Program-made: the position numbers and the translations under genes
Notes under the pieces: generated by a model
What the model was told of the DNA's origin: nothing
Seen by the model: the letters and a program-made list of their open reading frames with translations, nothing else
The model's database searches: none
Source of the DNA: Paraburkholderia fungorum
GTDB taxonomy: Bacteria; Pseudomonadota; Gammaproteobacteria; Burkholderiales; Burkholderiaceae
Length of the DNA stretch: 64,000 nucleotides
Assembly (NCBI RefSeq): GCF_003610895.1
Contig: NZ_MCAS01000067.1
Span: 62,001 to 126,000 of the forward strand
Direction: 5' to 3'
Part shown: positions 53,122 through 62,013 of the stretch, piece after piece
How the letters are laid out: each line of letters opens with the position of its first letter
Position numbering within the stretch: position 1 is the first letter of the stretch

Positions 53122-54363
53122 TCACTTCGTCGGCAACGGCGTAGGTGTCGCGGGACCGGAGTCGCCGACCGGTTGCATTACGCCGGCCGCGGCGCCCGAT
53201 TTGACGGTAGCGGGCAATGCGTCCGACGCGCCGTCCGCGCTCGCCAGCGTATCGTCGCCGGCGGCACCCGCCGCACCCGCCGCTGATGAAGCCGGCGTTT
53301 CCGGCATGGCGTAGATATGCTTCACACCGTCCGGGGTTTCCGCGTAGCGCACATCGTCGGACGACATCAATTCCGAAAACGAAGGCGGCAGCGGTGCGCC
53401 TTCGTTCGATTGCACGACCCGCATGCGCAACGTCTTCACGTTGTCGCTGAGGTCGCGGCGGATGCGCGCAAGGGCCGTATCGACGTCGGACGGATTGGCT
53501 GCCTTGCCCGTAATGTCGAATGCGCCGTGGCCTGCATATGCCACATGAACCCCCTGCATGCCGAGCGAATCCTCGATGTTGCGCGTGTCGTTCTGCGCGA
53601 TATCGTAGTGACGCAGCACCGGGGTCGACGACACGCGTGCAAGCAGCTTGCGCACGGCGGTGTCGTCTTCGGGGCTGGCTACCATGCCGCTCACCGCGAC
53701 GCTCGAGCCAAGCGCCTGCGCATGCAGTTCGTTCATATGCGCCGCGGCCAGTGCCGTGTTGACCCGTTGTGCGAGATCGCCCGCATCGTGCGGCAGTGCC
53801 GCGCGGCTGACGATCGTCGTCATCAGCACCGAGCCGATCACGATCACCGCACCCAGCATCGCGCAGCCCAGCACGATGCCGACCAGCTTGCGCTGACGCG
53901 AGCGCTCAGCTTCACGGCGCGCCTGAGCAGGCTTGATGAGCAGCGTCGACAGCAGGTCGAGATCGCTCGGCCAGGCGGTGTCAGGCCAGCCGATGCAGAT
54001 CACCGTATCGCCAAACTGCATTGGCACGTAGTCGACGAGCAGCACCGTGCTGGTGTCGGGCACATCGAGCCTTTCCATCGTTGCGTGCTCGTGCACCTCC
54101 GATTCCGCTACATCTGCCGCCTCGCCACCGCCGCCGCCACTGCTCAACGCCAGTTCGTCGCTCTGCACCGTTTCGAGTCCTGGCGTAACCGATCGCGCGC
54201 TCACCATGCCGCTGTCGTCCACCGTCAGCAGCATGTCGGCGCCGCGCCAGTCGGAGATGCGAATGTCAGCATCGTCGTCCGCGCCGATCCGATGCGCGCC
54301 CGCGGTCAGACGCAGTTCCGCGCCTGCGTGCACGCCAGTCAGGATCCGAAGCAGTTTCATCAT
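53122..54363 (-). CDS. hrcD: HrcD/HrpD5, inner membrane ring protein (YscD family)
   Basis: A 413-residue bitopic protein. Residues 1-90 form an FHA-like cytoplasmic domain (KLLRILTGVHAGAELRLTAG, then RIGADDDADIRISDW). A single transmembrane helix lies near residue 160-185 (LVGIVLGCAMLGAVIVIGSV) and the periplasmic half has BON-like ring-building repeats with VSGMVASPEDDTAVRKLLAR. A Pro/Ala/Thr-rich tail follows. YscD/PrgH-family proteins build the inner ring around HrcJ. Overall order and size match HrpD5. Confidence 0.86.
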   Translation of the reverse strand: MMKLLRILTGVHAGAELRLTAGAHRIGADDDADIRISDWRGADMLLTVDDSGMVSARSVTPGLETVQSDELALSSGGGGGEAADVAESEVHEHATMERLDVPDTSTVLLVDYVPMQFGDTVICIGWPDTAWPSDLDLLSTLLIKPAQARREAERSRQRKLVGIVLGCAMLGAVIVIGSVLMTTIVSRAALPHDAGDLAQRVNTALAAAHMNELHAQALGSSVAVSGMVASPEDDTAVRKLLARVSSTPVLRHYDIAQNDTRNIEDSLGMQGVHVAYAGHGAFDITGKAANPSDVDTALARIRRDLSDNVKTLRMRVVQSNEGAPLPPSFSELMSSDDVRYAETPDGVKHIYAMPETPASSAAGAAGAAGDDTLASADGASDALPATVKSGAAAGVMQPVGDSGPATPTPLPTK

Positions 54364-54518
54364 GTGGCGATTGGTTGGTCGAGCGACTGCTGCGCGCGGG
54401 CGTGTCCCGCAGGCTTCACGCGCTTACTCTAGCCCGTCCGGATGGCATCCCCGCGCGCAATGCGAAGCCGCTAGCGCTTATGCGAATTTGTGCACTGCGA
54501 TGTGCATACGCGGCGGCA

Positions 54519-55463
54519 TCAGCGGTGCCCTTTGCCGCGCGCGAGCGCGCCGGCGCGCAGCAAACTCAGCCGATTGACCGAGCCGTCACGCTGCGACGGC
54601 GGCATCGGGCTTTCGGCGCTCAGCAGGAACAGGTACTCCAGAAGGTTGAGCCGTTGCACGCGGTTTAACTGCGGCTGGGGTGTGCCTGGAACCGAATGAT
54701 CGGGCGAGACTGGGGCAGTAGTGGCGAGGCGCGTATCGACGGCGTGTGCGGGTTCCATGGACAGCGCTTGCCGGTTGCCGCTGCGATCGATCATCAGCTG
54801 GCGCAATCCGGCAGGATTCCCTGGTTTAAAGGGGGCATGGCGCAGGGCCGCACGCGCATCGGCCATGAGTTCGTAGAGGCGCGCGTCGAACTCGGCGTCC
54901 GGATGCTTCGCCATGTTGTCGCGCACGTCCAGCAGCCCGTCGCACAGACCGCCACGCACGGCGTCAGCCCGCTCGGCGTCGTTCGAACAGGTGGCCGCGA
55001 GCGTCTGCAAGGCGCCCGGCATGGGGGCAGGCTCGGATGCGCCCGCGCGCACGCGGACATTCAACGGCAGGGCTCCCTCGCTGTCATGCTGGCCGTCGTG
55101 CGACTGGCCGCCTTGATCACCGCCGCCGCGGCCACCACCCCCGCCACCGTCGCGCGTCACGCGGCGGCTTTCTTCGTGCGCGCCGCCTTCGCCGTCTCCA
55201 TCATCGTCCACGCCGCCGCTGCCATTCATGCGGGTCCGGCGCAAGGCGGCGCGTCGCCGTCTTGCCTGCAGTTCGGCGAGCTTGCGGTTGCGCAGCGAGC
55301 CCCGCGCGCCAGGCTGTGGCTTTGGCGTGTAAGCGAAGCGGGTCGTGCCGCGATAGAGGGCGGCATGCCGCGCGACGTCCTGCTCGTTGCCGGCTCGCCC
55401 CGTTTCATGCGCGTGCGCGAGGTTCGCGGCCTCTGCCTGCGACGGCTGCGAAATACGCGTCAT
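54519..55463 (-). CDS. hpaA: HpaA-like type III secretion control protein
   Basis: A 314-residue protein, start MTRISQPSQAEAANLAHAHE, ATGA-overlapping the hrcS stop. A basic Arg-rich stretch near residues 60-80 (LAELQARRRRAALRRTR) could be a nuclear-localisation-like signal, as in HpaA of Xanthomonas. A Gly/Asp-rich linker (about 85-125) and a helical C-terminal domain (LYELMADARAALRHAP, LNLLEYLFLLSAE) follow. HpaA is both secreted and binds HpaB. Sequence is poorly conserved; the call relies on position and the Arg-rich motif. Confidence 0.68.
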   Translation of the reverse strand: MTRISQPSQAEAANLAHAHETGRAGNEQDVARHAALYRGTTRFAYTPKPQPGARGSLRNRKLAELQARRRRAALRRTRMNGSGGVDDDGDGEGGAHEESRRVTRDGGGGGGRGGGDQGGQSHDGQHDSEGALPLNVRVRAGASEPAPMPGALQTLAATCSNDAERADAVRGGLCDGLLDVRDNMAKHPDAEFDARLYELMADARAALRHAPFKPGNPAGLRQLMIDRSGNRQALSMEPAHAVDTRLATTAPVSPDHSVPGTPQPQLNRVQRLNLLEYLFLLSAESPMPPSQRDGSVNRLSLLRAGALARGKGHR

Positions 55464-55723
55464 TGCGGCACCGCTGCCTGCATCACTTCGTTGGCGAAAT
55501 GCAGGATCGCCGCTGCCGAGAACGGTGCGGCGATCACGATGGCGACCGTCACGGCGATCAGCTTCACGCCATGCGACAGCGTCTGATCCTGCATCGACGT
55601 GATGGCCTGCAGAAACGAGACCGCGAGCCCAACGACGGCGGCGACGATCACGATCGGCAGCGACACGAACATGCATAGCAGCATGCCCTGTGTGGTGAAA
55701 CGAACGAGTGTGTCGATATCCAT
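55460..55723 (-). CDS. hrcS: HrcS, type III secretion export apparatus protein (FliQ family)
   Basis: An 87-residue protein with two hydrophobic helices (MLLCMFVSLPIVIVAAVVGL and KLIAVTVAIVIAAPFSAAAI) and the family core VSFLQAITSMQDQTLSHGVK. It is part of the export gate with HrcR and HrcT. The stop overlaps the hpaA ATG. Confidence 0.95.
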   Translation of the reverse strand: MDIDTLVRFTTQGMLLCMFVSLPIVIVAAVVGLAVSFLQAITSMQDQTLSHGVKLIAVTVAIVIAAPFSAAAILHFANEVMQAAVPQ

Positions 55724-55753
55724 GCGCTCAGTTCCTGCGTGGCGTGCGGCACG

Positions 55754-56404
55754 CTACCGGTAAGTCATGACAAGGCCGTGGATGAGGGTCGACCAGCCGT
55801 CCATCACGACGAACAGCAGCAGCTTGAACGGAATCGCGACGTTGGTCGGCGTCACCTGGTTCAGGCCCATCGCGAGCAGCACGTTGGCAATGATCAGATC
55901 GATCACGATGAACGCGATATACAGCAGGAAGCCGATCTTGAACGCATCGGTGAGCTCGCTCAGCGTGAAGGCCGGCGCCAGTACGATCAGGTCGTTTTCA
56001 TGCAGGCTGTTGGCCGCATCCTTCGGCCACACGACGTTCGCCGAGCGGATAAAGAAACGCTTTTCGCGCTCGTTCGCGTGCTTTTCGAGGAACGTCCGGA
56101 ACGGCTCGCGCGCGGCGCTGAACACCTGGATCAGTGCCTGAGTCGGTTGACCGGCGATCTGCTGACCCTGTAGCGATTGCGCGGCACGCATGCCGACAGG
56201 CGCCATCACATACAGCGACACCAGAATCGCGATGCCGTTCAGCACCATGTTGGGCGGCACCTGCTGTACGCCGAGCGCGTTGCGCAGCAGGCCGAGTACC
56301 ACCACGATCTTCGCGTAGGAGGTCACGACCATCGCGACAAACGGCACGAGGCTGATCGCGATGACGACGAGCAGTAAACCGGTGACGTCACTGAACTGGA
56401 CCAT
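55754..56404 (-). CDS. hrcR: HrcR, type III export gate protein (FliP family)
   Basis: A 216-residue membrane protein starting MVQFSDVTGLLLVVIAISLV. The FliP/YscR signatures are AMVVTSYAKIVVVLGLLRNA and FKIGFLLYIAFIVIDLIIAN, followed by LLAMGLNQVTPTNVAIPFKL. It forms the pentameric core of the gate with HrcS and HrcT. Start chosen at ATG 56404, which overlaps the last 17 bp of hrcQ; a longer frame adds an unconserved stretch. Confidence 0.95.
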   Translation of the reverse strand: MVQFSDVTGLLLVVIAISLVPFVAMVVTSYAKIVVVLGLLRNALGVQQVPPNMVLNGIAILVSLYVMAPVGMRAAQSLQGQQIAGQPTQALIQVFSAAREPFRTFLEKHANEREKRFFIRSANVVWPKDAANSLHENDLIVLAPAFTLSELTDAFKIGFLLYIAFIVIDLIIANVLLAMGLNQVTPTNVAIPFKLLLFVVMDGWSTLIHGLVMTYR

Positions 56405-57686
56405 CGCCGTGCGCCATCCGCAAGATTCGTACGCCAAGATGTTCGCCGACCGTCACGAGTTCGCCGTAACCGATGGTCTGGCCGTGCGTGACGAGCTTCA
56501 ACTGGGCCTCGGCAACCGGCGTCGGCAGCTCCAGCACGTAGCCGGGACGCAGCGCGTAGAGCTGCGATAACGGCAGCGCAACCGTGTCGACTTCGAACTG
56601 AACCGGCAGATCCAGTTCGCCGATCTCGATGGGATGCTCCTGTTGATCGGGGACGAGCGAGTCGTCGAGGCGAACTGGATCCAGTTCATCGGTCATGGTC
56701 GGCTCCTTCGTGATGGAAAGCATGCGCCCGTCGATCGTCACGGGCGCATGCAACCGGGTCAGGCCGGGTGTGCCCCACGCAGCGATCGCCTGCGCCGTAT
56801 CGGTGCCGGGCGGCAGGAGGCGGCTGGCGAGCGAGCGCAGCAGAACGTCGCCTGGCATGAGTGCGCGCAGCGTCTCGACCGGCAGGCGCCGTGAACCGAG
56901 CACGGCACGCCCCGGGATCAGGCAATCGGCCAGGCGGGCGTGTCCGGCGATGGACTGGCCGGCTCGCGCGAGCGCCGCGTGGGCGAAGCCCGTTGACTGC
57001 GTCGCGTGCAGGTCTTCGAATGCGCCCAGCAGTGCGGGGGGAACGGTAAGCTCGGCGGCATAGCGGCGTCCCGCGAACATGAATGACAGGGCAACCGGTG
57101 CGGCATCTAGCGGTATCAGGCGTGCCGGTATGCCTCGCAGCAGCCGTGCGATACGCAGTTGGAGCCCGAGCGCCGCCAGCCGCTGCAGCAACGGTTCGAG
57201 CAATACGCCCGCCACCGCGAGGCGCAATGCGCGGTGCGCCTCCGCCAGCGGCGCGGCACCGCTCTCTGCAGGCCACGCCGCAATGTCGAGTGAAGGGTGT
57301 GCGGCCAGATCGAAGGTCACGTAGACGGGGCCCGCTCGATGCAGGAGTTCCAGCACGCCTGGCTGAACGAAGTGTTCGGTGGCCGAAGCGGATGCATCGC
57401 GCGGCAGCGCTTGCCATGCGTCGATGCCCCGCAGGCGCTGCACGGCCCATGCCGTGCGCGCATCGCAGAAGAGCCGTGCAGTACGCGCGGCGACCGGCGA
57501 CACGGCACGCAATGGCAGGCGCGCTGCGGGTGCGTCGTGAGCCGGGGCACGGCCCGGCTGCGCTTCATCCTGCCGGGCGCGCGTATCTGGCCACCTGTCG
57601 ACGCGTTCGACACTCCCCGGCATTTCAGCGATCGGATAGCCCATGCGATGGCGGTAGAAATAGGATGGGTGCGTCTGCACGAGCAC
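56388..57686 (-). CDS. hrcQ: HrcQ, cytoplasmic ring (C-ring) protein with SpoA domains
   Basis: A 432-residue protein. The C-terminal SpoA (FliM/FliN) domain is LPVQFEVDTVALPLSQLYAL then GYVLELPTPVAEAQLKL, GYGELVTVGEHLGVRIL. An upstream SpoA-like segment is near residues 205-300. The N-terminal half is Ala/Arg-rich and poorly conserved. HrcQ forms the sorting platform with HrcL and HrcN. It lies in one unit with hpaP and hrcR. Confidence 0.88.
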   Translation of the reverse strand: MLVQTHPSYFYRHRMGYPIAEMPGSVERVDRWPDTRARQDEAQPGRAPAHDAPAARLPLRAVSPVAARTARLFCDARTAWAVQRLRGIDAWQALPRDASASATEHFVQPGVLELLHRAGPVYVTFDLAAHPSLDIAAWPAESGAAPLAEAHRALRLAVAGVLLEPLLQRLAALGLQLRIARLLRGIPARLIPLDAAPVALSFMFAGRRYAAELTVPPALLGAFEDLHATQSTGFAHAALARAGQSIAGHARLADCLIPGRAVLGSRRLPVETLRALMPGDVLLRSLASRLLPPGTDTAQAIAAWGTPGLTRLHAPVTIDGRMLSITKEPTMTDELDPVRLDDSLVPDQQEHPIEIGELDLPVQFEVDTVALPLSQLYALRPGYVLELPTPVAEAQLKLVTHGQTIGYGELVTVGEHLGVRILRMAHGDGPVQ

Positions 57687-57702
57687 CTGGGCGTGGCGGA
57701 TG

Positions 57703-58359
57703 TCACCAGACCGTCAACTCGATATCACGCGGTGCGCCCCATGCCTTCAACAGCGAATCGATCTCGCGTTCGAGCATGGTGCTGTGGTTCAACAGTAACT
57801 GCTTTGTTTCCATATTCGAGGTATCGAACCGAAGCGAAAGCCTGAAACCCGAAAGTGACAGGTACAACGTGGTGTCGGGCAGCACGGCCTTGTCGAGCGG
57901 CATCTGGACTTCCCAGTTGCCGGCGTTGCCGATAGCCGGGTCGGAGCAGAACGCGCTGACTTCACTCGCCAGCGAGGTTGCCAGTTCGAGGAATTGGCCC
58001 TGTGTGCGAAACAGTGCGTCGACCACCGGCAGGGTCGCGCCGCAGACGCGTTGCGTGACCGCTTCGCGCTCGCCTGCCGCCGCCTGATCGCGGGTATCAA
58101 CCGGTTGATCGGCGCCGCCGTCGTGCTCCTCCTCGTCACGCGACTCGAACATGCGCGGACGGCCGCCGGATTCCTCGTTGTCGCGCGTCACCCGTGCGCT
58201 ATCGGTGTCGTGCGGGCGGGCGGCCAGACGCTGCATACGTGTCCTGCGCGCGAGGCCGGCATAGTCGAAGGCGCGCGCCCGCGCATCATCGGCCTTCTGC
58301 TCGGCGGCCATGTCGCCGGGGATGATGCGCAGTGAGCGGGATTCGATCATGAGCGTCAC
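57703..58359 (-). CDS. hpaP: HpaP, type III substrate specificity control protein
   Basis: A 218-residue protein. The N-terminal half is Arg/Glu-rich and unstructured; the C-terminal half has NWEVQMPLDKAVLPDTTLYL, then LSLSGFRLSLRFDTSNMETK and TMLEREIDSLLKAWG, the T3S4-like domain of HpaP/HrpP. HpaP helps switch secretion from pilus to effectors. It is between hrcV and hrcQ as in Ralstonia and Xanthomonas. Start could be MIESRSLRI three residues later. Confidence 0.82.
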   Translation of the reverse strand: MTLMIESRSLRIIPGDMAAEQKADDARARAFDYAGLARRTRMQRLAARPHDTDSARVTRDNEESGGRPRMFESRDEEEHDGGADQPVDTRDQAAAGEREAVTQRVCGATLPVVDALFRTQGQFLELATSLASEVSAFCSDPAIGNAGNWEVQMPLDKAVLPDTTLYLSLSGFRLSLRFDTSNMETKQLLLNHSTMLEREIDSLLKAWGAPRDIELTVW

Positions 58360-58379
58360 ACCATGCGGGATTCGGGCAT

Positions 58380-60464
58380 TCAGATGGTCACGCGGCCAAG
58401 CGGCTGCAATTCGACATGCTCGCCGAGTTCCTGATACGAGTAGACCGACAGCCAGTCGAGCCGCGCTTCGATCATGCGCCGCACGTAGCGGCGAATGTCC
58501 ATCGAGGTGACGAGGGCCACGCCTTCGCGCGGCACCTGGCCGACGAACGACTGGATTTTGTCGACAAGGAAATTGGCTTCGTCGGGCGGCAGCGCCAGAA
58601 AGTTGCCGGTGGGTGTCTGTTTGATGGCCTGCCGGATGTGCTGTTCGACCGGCAGATCGAACAGCACGGCGGGCAGTTGCCGTGTGCCACCGGCTGCGCG
58701 ATGCGCGAGAAAGCGCGCGAGATCACCGCGCACGTACTCGGTGAGCATCAGCATGTCCTTCTCTTTTGCACCCCAGACGATCAGGCTCTCGAGAATATTC
58801 CGTAAATTGCGGATCGGAATCTGTTCTTCGAGCAGCCGTCGCAACACGTCGGCGATCCGTTGAGGTGGCAGAACCTTTTGCACCTCGGCGACAAGGCCAG
58901 GATATTCCGCATTCTGCTGGTCGAGAATCCATTGGACCTCCTGAATACCCAGGAACAGCGACGCATGACGGCGCAACATGGCAACGGAGGCATGGGCGAT
59001 CACCTGTTCCGCGCGCCATGCGGACATTTTTGGCGGGAGCGTTTTTTCGTCGAGCCACCAGGTCGGGCCCGGACCTCCATCGAGCCCGCGGCGCTGCTCG
59101 CCGCGCTGTATCAATGCAGCGATTTCCGCCTGCAAAGGCTCGTTTTTGCCGAGCGAACCGGCATCGGGCAGCATCACCTTGCCAGGCGGCAATTCGATCG
59201 CACAGTACGGCACGTCGTGCATCAGCAGTTCGCAACTGGACGGCGGCAGGGCATCGCTCGTCCACATCGTGATGCCCGGGAACGGTAAGCCGAGGTATTC
59301 CTGCAAACGGGTCCGTTCGGTTTCGAACGATTTATCGAGCGCGGCGGTGGATAGGCGCGGCACGAGGTCCGGCGAGATCCTCACGCCGAGCGGACACGCA
59401 AACTGCGGCGGCCGCATCAGAATGGCGGGCACGTCGATCTTCGAACCAGAGCGCTGCATGGCGTTGACGGTCTCGCTGGCATGCGTGCTCGAAGCAGGGG
59501 AGCGCTTGCTCAACCGATAGCCGCAGAACGCCAGCGTGCCGGACAGCAGCAGGAAAAGCATGGTCGGAAAGCCGGGTACCGCCGCGAAGCCGAGCAGCAG
59601 GAGGCTCGCGAAATAGAGCGCCCGGTGGCTGGTGGAGAGCTGGCGGCCGATCTCGTCGCCGAGCGAAAGCGGCTTGACGTCGCGCTCATCGGCTACGCGT
59701 GTGATCATCACGCCTGCTGCAACAGACAGCAGCAGAGACGGAATCTGCGAAACCATCGCATCGCCGACAGAGAGAACCGAGAACCGGTTGGCCGACTCGC
59801 TTGCGGACATGTCGTGATAGGCAACACCCACTGCAATGCCGGCCACGATATTGATCATCGTGATGATCAGCCCCGCGATGGCGTCGCCTTTGACGAATTT
59901 CATTGCACCGTCCATGCCCCCGTGCAACTGGCTTTCGACCGCGAGCGTGGCGCGCTTGCGGCGTGCTTCTTCGGGCGAGATGATGTTGGCGCGCAGATCG
60001 GCGTCGATACTCATCTGCTTGCCCGGCAAGGCGTCGAGCGTGAAGCGCGCACCGACTTCGGCGACTCGTTCCGAGCCTTTGGCGATCACGATGAACTGCA
60101 CGGTGGTAATGATCACGAAGACGACGAGCCCAACCACCAGATTGCCGCCCACCACCAGCTCGCCGAAACTCTCAATGATATGGCCCGCGTCGGCGTGCAG
60201 CAGGATCGACTTGGTGGACGCGATGTTGAGCGAGAGGCGATAGAGCGTGGTGAACAGCAGCAGCGAGGGAAACACCGACAGCGAGACGACGCTCGGCACG
60301 TACATCGTGATCATCAGCAAGGTGACGCTGATCGTGATATTGATGGCCAGCAGAATATCGATCAGCGCCGGCGGCAGCGGCAGGATCATCAGCGAGATGA
60401 TCGCCACGACGAGCAGGGCGATGCCGATTTCCCCGCCTGCCGGCAGCTTCAGTGACTTGAACAT
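58380..60464 (-). CDS. hrcV: HrcV, export gate protein (FlhA/YscV family)
   Basis: A 694-residue protein with about eight N-terminal transmembrane helices up to residue 330 and a cytoplasmic C-terminal domain. Family motifs: FPSLLLFTTLYRLSLNIAST, the conserved cytoplasmic loop DALPGKQMSIDADLRA then ISPEEARRKRATLAVESQLH, and GDAIAGLIITMINIVAG. It forms the nonameric export ring and receives substrates. Tandem with hrcU, with 26 bp between. Confidence 0.96.
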   Translation of the reverse strand: MFKSLKLPAGGEIGIALLVVAIISLMILPLPPALIDILLAINITISVTLLMITMYVPSVVSLSVFPSLLLFTTLYRLSLNIASTKSILLHADAGHIIESFGELVVGGNLVVGLVVFVIITTVQFIVIAKGSERVAEVGARFTLDALPGKQMSIDADLRANIISPEEARRKRATLAVESQLHGGMDGAMKFVKGDAIAGLIITMINIVAGIAVGVAYHDMSASESANRFSVLSVGDAMVSQIPSLLLSVAAGVMITRVADERDVKPLSLGDEIGRQLSTSHRALYFASLLLLGFAAVPGFPTMLFLLLSGTLAFCGYRLSKRSPASSTHASETVNAMQRSGSKIDVPAILMRPPQFACPLGVRISPDLVPRLSTAALDKSFETERTRLQEYLGLPFPGITMWTSDALPPSSCELLMHDVPYCAIELPPGKVMLPDAGSLGKNEPLQAEIAALIQRGEQRRGLDGGPGPTWWLDEKTLPPKMSAWRAEQVIAHASVAMLRRHASLFLGIQEVQWILDQQNAEYPGLVAEVQKVLPPQRIADVLRRLLEEQIPIRNLRNILESLIVWGAKEKDMLMLTEYVRGDLARFLAHRAAGGTRQLPAVLFDLPVEQHIRQAIKQTPTGNFLALPPDEANFLVDKIQSFVGQVPREGVALVTSMDIRRYVRRMIEARLDWLSVYSYQELGEHVELQPLGRVTI

Positions 60465-60490
60465 CTCGAACCTCTCGGTATTGCGTGACG

Positions 60491-61579
60491 TCAGTGCAGC
60501 GAGGAGGCCGCATCTTCACCGGATGCGGACTGTTTTTTCGCGCCGATCGCCTCGACCCAACGCAGGATCGCGGCAACCGTTTCAAAGAGTTCCTCGGGAA
60601 TCGGTTCGTCGATGCCGACTTTGTAGAGCGCTCGCGCAACCGGCGGATTGCCGATGATCGGCACGTTTGCCTGCTGTGCGAAGCGGCGCAATTGCGCGGC
60701 GCTCTCATCCATCCCTTTGGCTGTCACGAGCGGCAGCGGGTGCTCGCCGGGCGCATAGCGGATCGCTACCGCGTAGTGCGTCGGGTTGACGATGAGCGCG
60801 TTCGCAAAGCCGACCCGCTGCTGGGGCGCGGCGGAACTCGCGAACTCGCGCGCGAGCCGTTTGCGCTCCCCCTTGATCTTCGGATCGCCTTCCTGCTGCT
60901 TGTGCTCGCGCTTGACCTCGTCTTTCGACATGCGCATCTTGCGGATGAACATGACGTGCTGAAGCTTGACGTCGGCGCTGCCGATCACGACGAACACCGC
61001 AGCCGCGATCGAACACAGTTTGAGAATCAGGTCCCAGAACATCTTTGATAACTGCGGCAGCGGCTGATACAGCGAGCCGACAATGAGCGGCAGCATCCAT
61101 CTGATCGTCCACCACATGACGACGCCGATGATGACCGCCTTGATGATCATCTTGATCAGTTCGATCACCGTGCGCCACGAGAAAATCCGCTTGAAGCCGT
61201 TGATCGGACTGGCATTCATCGGATTGGGCACCACCGGTTTGGTGGCGACCTTGAAGCCGACCTGAGGGACCAGGATGGCCATCGCCGCCACTGCGCCGAT
61301 GAGGACACATGGCACCACCACCAGCAAGCCCTGGCCACCGAGGCTGTATAGCTTGCCGAACAGATTGGGCAGTGAGTGATCGCCGGAGACGAAACCCAGC
61401 GCGGTAACCATGATCGCGCGAAACGCGCCCGCGAAGGTGCCCGAGGCGAGAAGCAGCACGCCGATCACCGCGGACATCGTGACGGCATCGGTCAGGTCCG
61501 TGCTCTTCGATACCTGGCCTTCCTTGCGCGCGTCCCGGAGCCGCTTCTCGGTGGGCTGTTCGGTCTTTTCTTCACTCAT
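60491..61579 (-). CDS. hrcU: HrcU, export switch protein (FlhB/YscU family)
   Basis: A 362-residue protein starting MSEEKTEQPTEKRLRDARKE with four hydrophobic helices (about 30-60, 85-108, 140-165, 190-202) and a cytoplasmic domain with the autocleavage motif NPTH at 265-268. Self-cleavage there controls substrate switching. It opens the leftward operon, downstream of a consensus hrpII promoter. Confidence 0.96.
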   Translation of the reverse strand: MSEEKTEQPTEKRLRDARKEGQVSKSTDLTDAVTMSAVIGVLLLASGTFAGAFRAIMVTALGFVSGDHSLPNLFGKLYSLGGQGLLVVVPCVLIGAVAAMAILVPQVGFKVATKPVVPNPMNASPINGFKRIFSWRTVIELIKMIIKAVIIGVVMWWTIRWMLPLIVGSLYQPLPQLSKMFWDLILKLCSIAAAVFVVIGSADVKLQHVMFIRKMRMSKDEVKREHKQQEGDPKIKGERKRLAREFASSAAPQQRVGFANALIVNPTHYAVAIRYAPGEHPLPLVTAKGMDESAAQLRRFAQQANVPIIGNPPVARALYKVGIDEPIPEELFETVAAILRWVEAIGAKKQSASGEDAASSLH

Positions 61580-61704
61580 CGGACATCTCGGTGAACGGGC
61601 GGAGGGGCCTGGGGCGGATGCCGGTGCGCGCTTCTAGGCGCGATGCCCGGTCTACCTCGACAAACGATCATATCGGCGCGTTTGCGCAATGCGTGCGCCG
61701 GACG

Positions 61705-61728
61705 CGAAGCGACTGCGTCGCAAGCGAA
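61705..61728 (-). promoter_or_regulatory. hrpII/PIP box of the hrcU operon
   Basis: On the minus strand TTCG-N16-TTCG; TATGAT (61672-61667) lies 32 nt beyond it. The box ends 125 bp before hrcU. Confidence 0.8.
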
Positions 61729-61750
61729 GCGCTGGATAGACAGTGCGCGG

Positions 61751-61787
61751 CGTGCCTGCCGGCGCCGATGTGACGCCGGCAGGCACG
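61751..61787. repeat. 14-bp perfect inverted repeat between the two hrp promoters
   Basis: Arm CGTGCCTGCCGGCG (61751-61764) and its exact complement at 61774-61787, loop CCGATGTGA. It lies 23 bp from the left box and 45 bp from the right box. Confidence 0.75.
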
Positions 61788-61831
61788 GCCTATGCGGTCA
61801 AGCGCCGCCTGTACGGCGCAGGCGAGCGTGC

Positions 61832-61855
61832 TTCGCACAGGTTGCGTTTGCTTCG
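61832..61855 (+). promoter_or_regulatory. hrpII/PIP box of the hrpB1 operon
   Basis: TTCGC-N15-TTCGC (also TTCG-N16-TTCG). TATCTT at 61888-61893 is 32 nt downstream. The box ends 158 bp before hrpB1. Confidence 0.8.
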
Positions 61856-62013
61856 CGTCACCTCCGCAGCGGTGACGCCCCTCTCGGTATCTTCCGCATA
61901 TCGACAGATCGAGGTGTCGGCGTGAGCGGCGTCCGTGAGACAGGGCGCGAGCGCACCGCGATGCATCGGTCTTGTGTAATCGGTCGGCATTCACCTTGCG
62001 GGGGCTCTGCGCC

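Larger units (their letters stand above)
61580..62013. other. Divergent hrp promoter region
   Basis: A 434-bp region between hrcU and hrpB1 with no gene. It holds the leftward hrpII box (61705-61728), the rightward box (61832-61855) and a perfect 14-bp inverted repeat between them. Confidence 0.7.
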
